Shown here: in pieces, positions 35,916 through 46,408 of the stretch
Position numbering within the stretch: the stretch's first letter is position 1
How the letters are laid out: the number at the start of each line of letters is the position of its first letter
Source: Plantago major
Lineage: Eukaryota > Streptophyta > Magnoliopsida > Lamiales > Plantaginaceae
DNA length: 64,000 nucleotides
Assembly: GCA_026545765.1 (NCBI GenBank)
Contig: CM048843.1
Coordinates: 1,488,001-1,552,000, forward strand
Direction of reading: 5' to 3'
The notes under the pieces: generated by a model
Told to the model about the DNA's origin: nothing
The model's input: the letters and a program-made list of their open reading frames with translations, nothing else
The model's database searches: none
Position numbers and translations under genes: made by a program

Positions 35916-37864
35916 GACCACTCCCAATGGGTCTTAGCTAAGGCCGTGAATAGTGACGGTCATGATCCAAAGCTGATTTAACAACCACTGCAAAAAAAAT
36001 TGTCCAACAGGTCGTGCTAAGGCCGTGAATAGTGTTTTTTAATATTTTTTTCGTATTTTTTTTTAACTTGCTTAACATATTATAAGAATGTTTAGAAGTT
36101 GAAATTACTCAAATTGGATTCTTAAAACTCGTTTTATAATTTATTGAGATTGAAATCAGACGGTTACAAAACAACGACAACAACAACATTGAAATCCTAC
36201 TTGAAATGAAATGAAAGCACACAACAACAAACATAGAAGGAATCACATTCTGAGCTTGAACTGGAGCTTCTGCAGGATTGAAAGCTCCATCAGTGACAAG
36301 TTATCGAACCTGTTTTGTAGATCGATCATCATTTGGAACTTCCCCAACGTAGCAGCTTGATGTTGACTCTCAACAAGCACTATCACGTCCTCAGAGACTT
36401 CTTCTCCGCCTTCATTCGCATCACTTCAAGCTTCCTCTCCTCAAACTCAAGCCTTCGCGCCTCAGCTTGCTTCCTTTCCTCAATCTTCCTCAGTTTAAGC
36501 TCAAGCCTCTTCTCCTCAATTGTATTCATGCCTTGGAAGGATTCATTCAAACCGTCCATAATCGAGCTTCCACTCGAACCCCCTGCTTTTGCAAGGCCTT
36601 TGCCTTCTCACGACCCATAGGGCGCTTCAATGCAGTTTTGCTCCCATCATCCCTGCATTCCAAACCCCTTTTGGTACCGCTCCCACCACTATATGTCCGA
36701 GGTTGCGCCATGTAAGTTTTCACCCCGGTTGCACTGGTGAAATTCATGTGTGATTGCCACTGCGGTTAGTGCCTCATTGCTTCCCAACAATGCATGCTTA
36801 TTAAACTTACTGCCCTGCCTCTGTTTGTGTAGCCTTTTGGCCATGTTGATAACATCATCGTCATTGTAACCGCTTTTATCTCCAACACATCTTTCCGCAT
36901 CATCATAAGCTGAGACAAAGTGGTTTACACCTTCTTTCATCCAAGTCCACCTACCACGTAGTGAATTTGCAGTTCGAGGTGTGAGACCGGTAAGAGGTTG
37001 GCCATCTCTAATGTTTTGCTCCCAGATTTCCTGAACTTCCACAAACATCGAAGTATACGTGCGGTTGGTGGCTTTCGCCGGATCCTCACTTAACGACATG
37101 AAAATCTGGATGAGAGCACGATCCTCCTCTTCAGAGTACGAACTCCTTAACCCATATTTTTCTTCCTCTTTCCCCGCAGTTGAGGCTACATTTTTTCCAG
37201 TAGGCTTGCGAGGTTTCCTTCCTTTCCCTTTTGTCGTAGGTTTCGGTTGAGTCTCCGAAACAGACTCCGAGATTGGTTGTGAGTAACCGGGTGGATAAGT
37301 TGAAGAGTCTAGGTTGTATGGATTATAGCATCCGATCGTATCGTAGAATGAAGGTTTCGGTTGGACTTTAGGTGAGATGGGAAGTTGGGAGTGATACCAT
37401 AGAACTCATTCATAAATGCCGGTATTTTATCCAACATTCCTTGTTGAGTGAGCCATATGTATGTCGGATACTCAAATGGATTTGGTGGAGTAGAGTTTGG
37501 AGTGGAGTTCGAATTCTGGGAGTTGGGAACAGACATTTTAGCGTTTTGAGTTTAAGAAGTGGAATATGAGAGGAAATTAAGGTGTGGTGAAATAGGTTGT
37601 GAATGAGTTGTATTTATAGATCTCGAAAAAATATAACCGTTGGTGTATTTTTTATTTAATACTTTACTTTACAAATTAATTTTTAAAAAATCAAAAAAAG
37701 GCGGGTGGGGCCCATTGGGCTTCCTAGCGGCTGGGCAGCTGCCCCCGAAATCAACCTTGTGAAGGCTGATTTTGGAGGTGGCCGTGCACCATGGCCAACC
37801 GTGGTGCTCCATTGGAGCACCCACAGCCGACCGTGGTGCACAGGTGCGCCTAAGGCAGGAGTGG
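35916..37864. mobile_element. PIF/Harbinger-type element
   Basis: Starts GACCACTCCCAATGGG and ends GGCAGGAGTGG, with TAA directly flanking both ends (35913-35915 and 37865-37867). The related uninterrupted flanks at 30.9 kb and 41.5 kb read CATGACTTAAACATGTGACA and AATGACTTAACATGTGACA, confirming insertion at a TAA with duplication. Length is 1949 bp. It carries only a decayed Myb/SANT-type ORF on the minus strand and no DDE transposase, so it is non-autonomous. Confidence 0.85.
36547..37536 (-). pseudogene. PIF/Harbinger Myb/SANT-like ORF, broken
   Basis: It starts MSVPNSQNSN at 37536 with PFEYPTYIWLTQQG. A Lys-rich GRKPRKP segment follows, then a SANT-like region with YSEEEDRALIQIF and FVEVQEIWEQN, then NSLRGRWTWMKEGVNHFV. 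A C-terminal part has SGGSGTKRGLECRD and RPMGREKAKALQKQG, the usual NAM-associated tail of these proteins (often annotated glutathione S-transferase T3-like). In PIF/Harbinger elements this ORF is the DNA-binding partner of the transposase. At least two frameshifts separate the parts (near 37320 and 36720), so it is a pseudogene. Confidence 0.65.
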
Positions 37865-38251
37865 TAATGTGACAAACCCCTGATACTAATCATGATTTGA
37901 ACCTAATGATATGCTAAAATCAAGCCTGCTTCACACCATATCATGCTTTCAAGATTCTTCAAGTTGTAGCTTCTTTTTTTTTTTTAAGATCAACAGCAAC
38001 AGTTCCATTCAAGAAATTTAAACTTCTAATACACAAGTCAAAATAGATGATTAGTCATTTGCACAGCTTACAAAACACTTGTCCATGCAACAGGAGAGAG
38101 AACTGCCTACTAGTAATACTTCAGAATTCATACATACACCACCACTTCTACTCCAAAACAAAAGACTCGGTGACAATTTCAAGTGGTTATCCAAAGCATA
38201 TATATACCTCCCTCCTTTCCCACAAAACATTATCAAAGGTCCCATGGCTAA

Positions 38252-39555
38252 TCACCAATCATTAGGCGAACAGTAGTAAACTTTTAACCCCAGCGTCCCA
38301 GGCTCAGAAACACGTTCTCTTTCTTTTTGACAATTTTCCTTCAACATCAACACCCCCATTAGTACAGTCACTCTTCTTGAGACGAGCAAGGCTAGCAGGT
38401 ATAACTTGGTATGTAAAAGTATAACCCCAATCATGCTCATCCCCATCAGCATCCAGGTTGACCTCCACAGAAACTTGCCTTAACTGTTCCTTCTCAACAT
38501 CATACCAGAAAAACATCTCACTCTTCTGCCTAAGAAGAACTCGATTATTGTCCTTGAAATAAGCAATTGGCATTAGATCATCAATAAATTCACCCTTCTG
38601 TGCTAACGACATGATCTAGTCCACATTCTTTCTTTACAACCACTATCAAAATCCTTAATCATCCACACATCAACGTGCTCCCGCAAGAGCCAACGAACAA
38701 GAAACAAGCACCCACTCAGTTCAACCAACTTCAATACATAAGGATTTACATCAGGACCAATTTCGTCCGGCACTGGAATCTGCCGGTAGGTTTCAGTGGC
38801 CATATCAAGAGCAACTAGCCAGGCTCTTTTATCTGCCGTATAGGCAAACAATGCAATGCACCATTAGCAAAAGCTCCAAAATGTGTGTGCGGACCAACAA
38901 AACGATATGATCTAGGTGGCCCATTGAAATCATGTGGAAAATCCTCAATTCTACGCCAAGTACTCGAATTCACAGAACATATAAAAGTACGAGGGCTAAC
39001 AATCCTCACAACCTTATAATCATCACAAACATGATCATACCCTATCCCGCTATATATACGGATCATGATAACCAGTTTCAATTTTGAAATCCTTTGGGAA
39101 ATCATAAAAAAGGGCAACTTAACCGATTCCCCAGTAAAAGGATTCCAAACAAACCAGCTTGATACTAGAGATCAAAATGATCCCATTGCAACAAGGCATG
39201 GGTAAATCACGTATACGAGGCAAACCCAACCCAACAGGATACTTAATATTGGTAGCATAGAACCATTCAACATGACAATCCATACAAATTTCCAAATTAG
39301 AAAAGTCACAATAGCAATCTGATATAATACTTTTCTGAATAATCAAGTGACTCACCGATGAAAGGAAGAGCTTGCCGGTCTTGTTTCTTTGAACGATCCA
39401 ACCGTCGCCAATTCCACGGGTGATGTGAGTTTTAGCGAAATCGGAACGTCGATTATACGCCGTCATGACTTACAAACGGCACGCACCTGGAACAGAGTCT
39501 CCACCGGAAGACGCCTGAGCACCTCGAGGAATACATAGGTGGGAATGTCGGACAT
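38252..39555 (-). pseudogene. F-box/FBA-domain gene copy A, broken
   Basis: It starts MSDIPTYVFLEVLRRLPVET, an F-box. At VCKS the Trp codon of the following SWRR motif is TGA, and a single-base loss follows shortly after. More frameshifts occur near 39140, 38850 and 38610. Downstream, FBA-domain phrases persist in different frames: LPMPCCNGIILISS, YDHVCDDYKVVRIV, CSVNSSTWRRIEDFP, MATETYRQIPVPDE and EGRVDVWMIKD-like. An intact protein would be an SCF E3 ligase substrate receptor of about 430 residues. It is a tandem paralogue of copy B (41877-43192): their upstream, coding and downstream sequences align throughout. The F-box helix is cut by the stop, so no functional receptor is made. Confidence 0.88.
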
Positions 39556-39899
39556 TTTACAGAGAGAGATTGAAATGGAAGAAGGGTTAGGGTTTGGTTA
39601 AGTGGTTTGTGTGGGGACGTTTCTGGCGGGAAAATGTATCTTGAATTCCCTCCAAATCCCCCTAAAATGTTTCGAATAGTTGTAGCCTATTTCCAATAAA
39701 AAATCAGAATCTGTACCTTTGCAAAGTTTCGAATGGTGTAAAAGGGATTTAAAAGTTTTTTTTTCTTTGAGAAGAAAAGGGATTTGAAAGTCAAAATCAT
39801 ATATACACACGACACACCACATAGGCACATACCATTAATATCATATTTTCTGTGAAAATGTTTAAACTTATCGTGTTTGCTTTAGTACAATCTTAGGAT
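39556..39899. other. Upstream region of F-box copy A
   Basis: Promoter-like region homologous to that of copy B for the first 100-200 bp (GTTAGGGTTTGGTTAAGTGG, GGCGGGAAAATGTAT). No gene. Confidence 0.5.
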
Positions 39900-40765
39900 C
39901 AGGGGCGAACGCAGAAATTTATATGAGAGGTAGCACAATATTATTTGTGAAAAATATTAAATTTAATAAAAAATATTTATAAAAGTATATGTTCAAAAAT
40001 TACGAAGTTTAGGTTGTAGTGTCATTTTTTACACATTGCATCTCTTTTAACTTTATTTTTGTTTTTTCTTTTGTTAATTGTATATTTTTACGTAATAAGT
40101 TTCTCACTTTTTTACTTTTAAGTGTTCATTTCACCATAAACTTATCATAAGTAATACATAAATGATGATGAAAATTATTATATTAAAAGTTTAATAATTA
40201 TAATATGGCATTTATATTTATTTTTCAATAAAATAAGAATTTAGTATATCATGTAGTAGCATCTTAAATAAACGGAGGAAATTATAAAAGAGAATGCTGA
40301 GAAATGAAATAAAAACTAAAAAGTAAAACGAAAAAAAAAAGGAAGGAAAAGAAAAGAAGGAAAAAAAACATGAAACTTGGTGGTAAAAAGTAAAACAAAA
40401 AATAGTTTTGGTGATGTAAGGAGAAAAGTGAAAAGGATCCTTGAAAATTAAAATAAAATCAAAAGAAAAGATAACACCATGAACTTAATTAGGGAAGGGA
40501 AAAACAAAGGGACAAAAAAAGAAAAGGAAAGGAGAAGGAAAGATAAAAATGGAGGTGATAGGAATCGATCCCTGCCAAAAAAGAAGGAAAACACTTATGC
40601 TCAACCTAATGGCCACTAGGCTACACTTGATTATTATCAATTTATTGCATAAAACGTTATTTCTACATTCAATTCAAATACATTTGAGGGGTATATTAAT
40701 ACTTTAACTTGAAAAATCGAGGCGTAGCACGTGCTACCCCATGCTCCCCCCTGCACTCGTCCCTG
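39900..40765. mobile_element. Non-autonomous hAT-type element
   Basis: The left end CAGGGGCGAACGCAG and the right end (inverted) CAGGGACGAGTGCAG are imperfect terminal inverted repeats. The flanks CTTAGGAT (39892-39899) and CTTAGAAC (40766-40773) fit a decayed 8-bp duplication. CAGGGGCG ends and 8-bp duplications are hAT traits. The interior is A/T-rich with purine runs and has no transposase. Confidence 0.7.
40561..40623 (-). other. tRNA-like A/B-box pair inside the hAT element
   Basis: On the minus strand TAGCCTAGTGG (40623-40613) fits a Pol III A box and GGGATCGATTCC (40572-40561) a B box, about 40 bp apart. No tRNA cloverleaf can be drawn with confidence, so this is a SINE-like or chance remnant. 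Confidence 0.35.
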
Positions 40766-40809
40766 CTTAGAACGAGTGCTTTATTGTGAATGTTTCAGGT
40801 ACGTACACG

Positions 40810-40884
40810 AGGACAAAATGTGTGACAAAGTAGATGTATTTGTTTGTTAGACCAACATATTTACGGTTTAAACATACAATGAGT
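40810..40884. repeat. Dispersed repeat shared with 61545-61620
   Basis: Both copies share TTTGTTTGTT, ACCAA-ATATTTACGGTT and ATGAG landmarks over about 75 bp. Class unknown. Confidence 0.5.
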
Positions 40885-40976
40885 AATTGTGTCGTTCGAA
40901 AGTGTCATACAATTGTTCTGAGCTATTTGACATTGCCATCTAATTTCTTAGCTGATATTTTATTGACTGGTAATTA

Positions 40977-41129
40977 GGCTCTGTTCTTTTCATCTGAAAA
41001 CTCAATAATTTCAGTTTAGTTCAGATTCATTTAGTTTTGTTCTGTTCAATTTTGCTTAGTTCATTTTTATACTACAATTCAGTTCAGTTCAGATCAGTTT
41101 AGTTCAGTTCAGACGAAGAGAATAGAGCC
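40977..41129. mobile_element. Tourist-like MITE with partial extra terminus
   Basis: GGCTCTGTTCTTTTCATCTG at the left and CAGACGAAGAGAATAGAGCC at the right are inverted partners. TTA flanks both (40974-40976 and 41130-41132). The interior is a run of CAGTTTAGTTCAGTTCAG-type repeats. A second right terminus (CAGACGAAGAGAACAGAGCC|TTA, ending 41191) follows, so the right part is duplicated at 41133-41191. Confidence 0.8.
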
Positions 41130-41191
41130 TTAAGTTCAGTTCAGATCCATTCAGTTCAGTTCAGTTATGTTCAGACGAAGAGAACAGAGCC

Positions 41192-41439
41192 TTACTCGTA
41201 TATGTTATCTTTGCTCCACTAGCTTCCATCCAAATTGAATGCATTTCCATGCTTATCTTGGTCCAGATTTGGCTGGTTCTCTGCGTTAATGACTAACTAC
41301 CATCTACTTTTTCGTAATCTGGCTGGAGACTGATTATTAAGGCGTCGTTTCCAATTTTCCATGCTTATCTTGATTCTTGATCAAAATTTTGCTGGTTTTC
41401 GTAACTTTGCATTTGAATAGAAAAGGACAACCAATTAAA
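41192..41439. other. Short gene-free stretch
   Basis: Contains the phrase TTCCATGCTTATCTTG twice (about 41245 and 41357), probably a small local duplication. No gene. Confidence 0.4.
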
Positions 41440-41590
41440 CTTTCAACAAACTCTTTAAGATGTTTGAATTTTAATGACTTAACATGTGACAAACTCCTAA
41501 TCATGATTTGAACCTAAGATCTGCTAAAATCAAGCTTGCTTCACACCATATTCATGCTTTCAAGATTCTTCAAGTTGTAGCTTTTTTTTC
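41440..41590. repeat. Copy 3 of the F-box 3'-flank duplication
   Basis: Uninterrupted copy (AATGACTTAACATGTGACA) that runs into the 3' end of F-box copy B. It serves as the empty-site comparison for the PIF/Harbinger insertion at 35916. Confidence 0.85.
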
Positions 41591-41812
41591 CCTTGATCAA
41601 CAGCAACAGTTTCATTCAAGAAATTTAAGCTTCTAATACATTAGTCAAAATAGATGATTAGTCAAATTGCATAGCTTACAAAACACTGCTCCAAGCAACA
41701 GGAGAGAGCAACTACCTACTAGTAACACTTCAGAGTTCAGACATACATCACCACTTCTACTCCAAAACAGAAGACTTAATGACAATTTCAAATGGTTATC
41801 CAAAGCATATAT

Positions 41813-41832
41813 ATATATATATATATATATAC
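41813..41832. repeat. (AT)n microsatellite
   Basis: About ten AT dinucleotides in the 3' flank of F-box copy B. Copy A has only ATATATA at the same place, so the array expanded after duplication. Confidence 0.9.
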
Positions 41833-41876
41833 CTCCCTCCTTTCCCCCAAAATATTATCAATGGTGCCATGGCTAA

Positions 41877-43192
41877 TCACCAATCGTTAAGTGATCCGTA
41901 GAAAACTTTCAACCCAAACTTCTCAGGCTCAGGAACACCTCTCTTCCTTCTCGACGATTTTCCTTCAGCACAGTCACTCTTCTTGAGACGGGCAAGGCTA
42001 GCAGGAATGACTTGGGAGGTAAAGGTATCACAGATGTACTTTATACTATTCCAATGATGATCATCCTCATAATTATCTACGTTGACCTTCACAGAAACTT
42101 GCCCTAACAGTTTCTTCTTCACATCACACCACGAAAACATATTACTCTCCTCCCAGAAAAGAACCCGATTATCATTCATGGAATAAGCAATTGGCATTAG
42201 ACGGCCAATACGGCCAAAAATTCCACCAATCTGTTCTCCTTCTAACGCCACCATTTTAGTCCACATTCTTTCTTTACAGCAACTATTATACTCCTTAATC
42301 ATCCACACAACAATGCGCCCCCTCAAGTGCCAGGAAACCAAAAACAAGCACCCACTCAGCTCAACCAAATTCAAGAAATAGGGATTTCCAACCGGACCAA
42401 TTTTATCCGGCACTGGAATCTTTCGGTAGGTTTCCGTGGTCATATCAAGAGCAACTTCCAATGCAATGCACCATTAACAAAAGCTCCAAAATGTGTGCGC
42501 GGCCCGGCGAAATCAAATGGATGATCCTCAATTTTCCGTGGCCAATAGAAATCAACTGGAAAATCCTCAATTCTACGCCAAACACTCGAATTCACAGAAC
42601 AGATAAAAGTACGAGGGTTAACAATCCTCACAACCTTATAATCATCACTAACATCATCATACCCTATCCCGCTATACGGATCATGAAAACCGGTGTCAAT
42701 TTTGACATCCTTTGGGAAATCATCACAAACCGGCAACTTAACCGATTCCCCTGTAAAAGGGTTCCAAACAACCCAAACCATGTTCGGCTTGATACTAGAT
42801 ATCAAAATGATCCCATTGCAACAAGGCATAGGTAAATTACGTATACGAGGCAAGCCCGACCCGACTGGATACTTGGTATTGGTAGCATTGAACTTAAACC
42901 GTTGATAATGACAGACCACACAGGTTTTCAAATTAGCAGAGTCACAGTCACATTTTGATCGAACATTTTTCTGAAAAATCAAGTGACGCAGCGAGGAAAG
43001 GAAGAGCTTACCGGTCTTGTTCCTTTGAATAATCCAACCGTCGCCAATTCCACGGGTGATGTGAGTTTTAGCGAAATCAGGATCGTCAATTATGCGCCGC
43101 CATGACTTGCTAACGGCACGCATCTGGAACAGAGTCTCCACCGGAAGACGCCTGAGTACCTCGAGGAATACATAGGTGGGGATGTCGGACAT
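41877..43192 (-). pseudogene. F-box/FBA-domain gene copy B, one frame break
   Basis: An open frame runs from MSDIPTYVFLEVLRRLPVET (43192) through the F-box (RAVSKSWRRIIDDPDF) and most of the FBA domain: LPMPCCNGIILISS, VWNPFTGESVKLPVCDDFPK, YDDVSDDYKVVRIV, CSVNSSVWRRIEDFP and FVNGALHW. It closes near 42440. The remaining 190 residues (MTTETYRKIPVPDK, LSGCLFLVSWHLRGR, PIAYSMNDNRVLFW, a basic KSSRRKRG tail) continue in another frame from 42461 to 41877. Compared with copy A, about 30 bp between GCATTGCATTG and GTTGCTCTTG is missing, which makes the break. F-box proteins of this type present substrates to SCF ubiquitin ligases. As it stands it could make a 250-residue truncated protein. A FYW-KIEDHPFDF insert duplicates the WRRIEDFP segment. 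Confidence 0.85.
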
Positions 43193-43781
43193 TTTACAGA
43201 GAAAGATTGAAAATATTTGAAATGGAAAAAGGGTTAGGGTTTGGTTAAGTGGTGTTCTCACTTCTGCATTGCTTCTTCCAGTTCTGAGACCATTTCTCAA
43301 AGTAGTAGAGCTTTATAGAGGGAATTGTGTGGGGTCGTTTTTTGGCAGGAAAATGTATTTTGAATTCTCTCCAAGCCTACCTAAAATGTTTCGAATACCT
43401 GTAGCCAGCCTATTTTAGGAGTTGACTTCAAGTTGTAGCCTAGCATTACATCTGTAAGAAATTTAAATTTAACATTGTTTGATTTTGACAGTTTTAAGAC
43501 ACGTTCCTTACTACTATGAATTTTTATGTAGCATGGTTAATTTTAGTAGTGTCGCATTGTACTAATAATAGTACATTCTTTTAAACCGTTAGATTAATTC
43601 TTGATTCAATCTCGTCCATTGAATTATTATTTATGTGATGGTACATTGTACTGTCGCATAATAGCATTGCACTATGTCGCAATATAATAAAATAAACATA
43701 TTTTATTATTAAATGTTATTTGATTATAGTAAATCAATTACTTCAATTCATTATAAAAAATATTTTCTATCTCCTCCATTG
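43193..43781. other. Upstream of F-box copy B and intergenic DNA
   Basis: The first 200 bp are homologous to the upstream region of copy A. The rest is AT-rich without a gene. Confidence 0.5.
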
Positions 43782-43990
43782 ACCGGAATCCGACAGCCAC
43801 CACCGGAATCCGGCAACCACCTCAGGAACCACCGAAATCAGGCGACCACTAGGCACACCGGAATCCAGCGACCACCTCGGGAACACTGGAACCCGGAGAC
43901 CACCTCAGGCACGGGAATCCGGCGACCACCTCAAGCACACCGGAATCCGACGACAACCTTAGGCACCACCGGAATCCGACAACCACTTAA
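43782..43990 (+). repeat. Minisatellite of CACCGGAATCCGGCGACCAC units
   Basis: Six or seven imperfect units of about 28-36 bp, each with GGAATCCGGCGACCACCTCA or a close variant. It creates an open frame of repeated GIRQPP-like peptides that resembles no known protein. Confidence 0.8.
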
Positions 43991-45200
43991 ATTCAACACC
44001 TACAATAAAAAATTGACGAGTTTAGATGATATATCATCCATCGGAATCCGACATCCACTATGTTTAAGTAGTCATGGCTGGACTCTGTAAAAAAATCACG
44101 TATGTGAAGAAACTCAATAAGCGCGCTACAACAATGTTACTATTATGATGCAGCATTTCATTGACAGTCTCAAGTAAACAAGATAATTCTCGCTACAACA
44201 TTTTAACTCAATGTTGCTGCATCCGTTTGATACTCTAAATAACAAATACAGCTACTTTCGCAACAGCATTGTAAACGTATTGTTGTTGCATTGTATGTCT
44301 TGTAAATAAATAACAAGCAGTAATGCATTGCTCCCTCCACTTTATGAAATTAAATGTTGTGCTATAATTTCTCCTTTATGGTGAACCTGAGTTTAACAAT
44401 TTTTAACAACCAATGCCAACATGTCTTAAATAATTTCATGAACCAATGCAAAATATTTTTTTTTTAATTTTAATTTTTGAGTTTATTTTCTAATTAACTT
44501 GATATTAACACTTCAACTTTAGTTATCAATAGAAGTCAAAACCATTTTTATTTCTATTTATTATATTTTAATATTTCATGTAGTATCTAACATAATTCAC
44601 CAATACCTAACTAAAAAAATAGATAATTCACAATCATATAAATAGTTAAAAATATATAATATAACATATATATTAATTTTAAGACCTATATACCGGAGGC
44701 CCAAGGGCCTAAATTTCTGTCCAGGCCCGGCCCTATGGGCCTAGTCAAACGGGCATTGACCGGACATGGTAGGCCAAATTGCCATTTTTATACAGAACCC
44801 AGAAACTGTCGCATAACTTCATCTTCTTCTCCGTCTTTCTTGCCACCGACTGAGCAATCCAAGATTATTGTTGATAAATGAGTGGCTCAGCGAACTTTCG
44901 GGACTAACTTTTCACTAGTTGAACTTGCCTCAAAAGTTTTGTCAAGCTATAATATAGGCTCAATCGAACTCAAACGAACAAAACTTTTGTTTTTATCGAT
45001 ACTGGTTTCATTCTTTAGATGACAACTTAGGAGAAGATGACGATGATAATAGCTAAATTAATTATAGTTCAAGCATTATATAATAACTAGTGTAGTAGAT
45101 CTCATATAGACTCTAAAGTCTCTACCATTCTCCCCTATTGAGATAGTTGACGAATTGTAAACATATCATTTTAACGAATCTTATTTTTCGGAGATGGCCA
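43991..45200. other. Gene-free DNA with repeat remnants
   Basis: Near 44110-44310 are phrases such as GCTACAACA and GTTGCTGCATC, loosely like 60960-61100. Near 44690-44750, AGGCCCAAGGGCCTAAATTT and CAGGCCCGGCCCTATGGGCC look like a transposon end. No gene. Confidence 0.4.
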
Positions 45201-45469
45201 CACTACAAAAAAAACAAGCTTTTAGCGACGGAGCCTCCCGATTCGTCGCTAAATCCGTAGCGATAGATAGGACGCCCGTCTCTAAAACGGGCGTCGCAAA
45301 GCTTTTAGAGACGGATAAACAATCCGTCTCTAATTCACGACGGATTAGCGACGGTTAATTCCGTTGACTAAGCCGTGCACTTAAAATTTAGCGACCGATA
45401 ATCCGTCGCTAATTTTTTTTTTTAAATCTGAAATTTTATATCGAATTTTTTTAAACCGACAATTTTATA

Positions 45470-45625
45470 CGAATATTCAATACGGATAAACCGACAATTT
45501 TGTTCAATACGTATAAACCGATAATTTTATACGAATATTCAATACGGATAAACCGACAATTATATACAAATATACAATACGGATAAACCAAAAATTATAT
45601 ACAAATATACAATACGGATAAACCG
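45470..45625 (+). repeat. Short tandem repeats of AATACGGATAAACCGACAAT type
   Basis: Five or six imperfect units of roughly 25-45 bp with AATACGGATAAACC and ATTTTATACGAATATTC or variants, inside the CACTA-like element. Confidence 0.75.
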
Positions 45626-45870
45626 ACAATACAATAAATCAAAAATTTCATACAATATTCAATATTCATTATTCAATAATACAATATACAACATTTAATA
45701 ATTAATACAAAGAAGAAATTATAAGATTAATAAGAAAAAATTAAAAAAAACTAGATCTTGATCTTGTTGCATCGGATCTAGTCGGAGGAAGGAGTGGACG
45801 GTGGTGGTGGTGGTGGTGGTGGACGGCGGGTGGTGGAGGCAGTGGTGGTGGTTGATGGGTAGTGGTGGTG

Positions 45871-46020
45871 GAGGAGAGGGAGGCAGTGGTGGTGGAGGTG
45901 GAAGGCGGGCAGTGGTGGAGGAGAGGGAGGCAGTGGTGGTGGAGGTGGAAGGCGGGCGGTGGTGGAGGAGAGGGAGGCAGTGGTGGTGGAGGTGGAAGGC
46001 GGGTGGTGGTGGAGGAGAGG
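45871..46020 (+). repeat. 47-bp G-rich minisatellite
   Basis: Three near-perfect 47-bp units (45871, 45918, 45965) plus a partial fourth, built of GAGGAGAGGGAGGCAGTGG and GGTGGAAGGCGGG. Since 47 is not a multiple of three, each unit shifts frame, so all three frames stay open with Val/Gly/Trp-rich peptides. Confidence 0.9.
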
Positions 46021-46408
46021 AAGGCGTGTAGTGGTGGTGGAAGGAGAGGTGGTGGAGGAAGGGAGATGGTGGTGGTGGAGGAAGAGGGAGGAAGATGATG
46101 GTGGAAGAGGGAGGAAGATGATGAGGAAGATCTGGATCTGGTGGTGGGTATATTAGGGTTTTAGCGAGGGATATATTTATTCGTCGCTAATTCGCAACGG
46201 ATAGATCTATCCGTGCTAAATTTTCTTTCTTTTTTTTTTTTTTAATTTTTTGGTCAACTTAATTAGAGACGGATAAATTTATTCGTTGCTAATTAGCGAC
46301 GGATAAATTTATCCGTCTCTAATTAGCGACGGATAGTTAATCCGTCCCTATTTAGAGACGGATTGAGCAATTAAAAGTAGCGATTCGTCGCTAAATCCTA
46401 GCTCCATG

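Larger units (their letters stand above)
35870..37985. repeat. Copy 2 of the F-box 3'-flank duplication, split by a transposon
   Basis: The segment similar to 30855-31015 and 41440-41590 is present as 35870-35915 plus 37865-37985, separated by the PIF/Harbinger element. It continues into the 3' end of F-box pseudogene A. Confidence 0.8.
45201..46408. mobile_element. CACTA-like non-autonomous element, right end degenerate
   Basis: The left end is CACTACAAAAAAAACAAGC followed by subterminal TTAGCGACGGA / TCCGTCGCTAA repeats (45219-45410). Matching subterminal repeats lie at 46160-46405. The right CACTA terminus is not recognisable; similarity ends near 46408. The interior holds AATACGGATAAACCGACAAT-type repeats (45470-45625) and a G-rich minisatellite. 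No transposase. It is related in repeat style to the CACTA elements at 32865 and 48887. Confidence 0.7.

Noticed and set aside
40561-40623. Possible tRNA gene
   Set aside because: Only box-like words are present. I could not form acceptor and anticodon stems, and it lies within a transposon.
43713-44090. 125-residue ORF with repeated GIRQPP-like units
   Set aside because: Produced by a CACCGGAATCCGG minisatellite; no known domain and poor context for a gene.
45801-46156. Overlapping Val/Gly/Trp-rich ORFs of 65-78 residues
   Set aside because: They come from the 47-bp G-rich minisatellite, whose length keeps every frame open. There is no protein-like composition.
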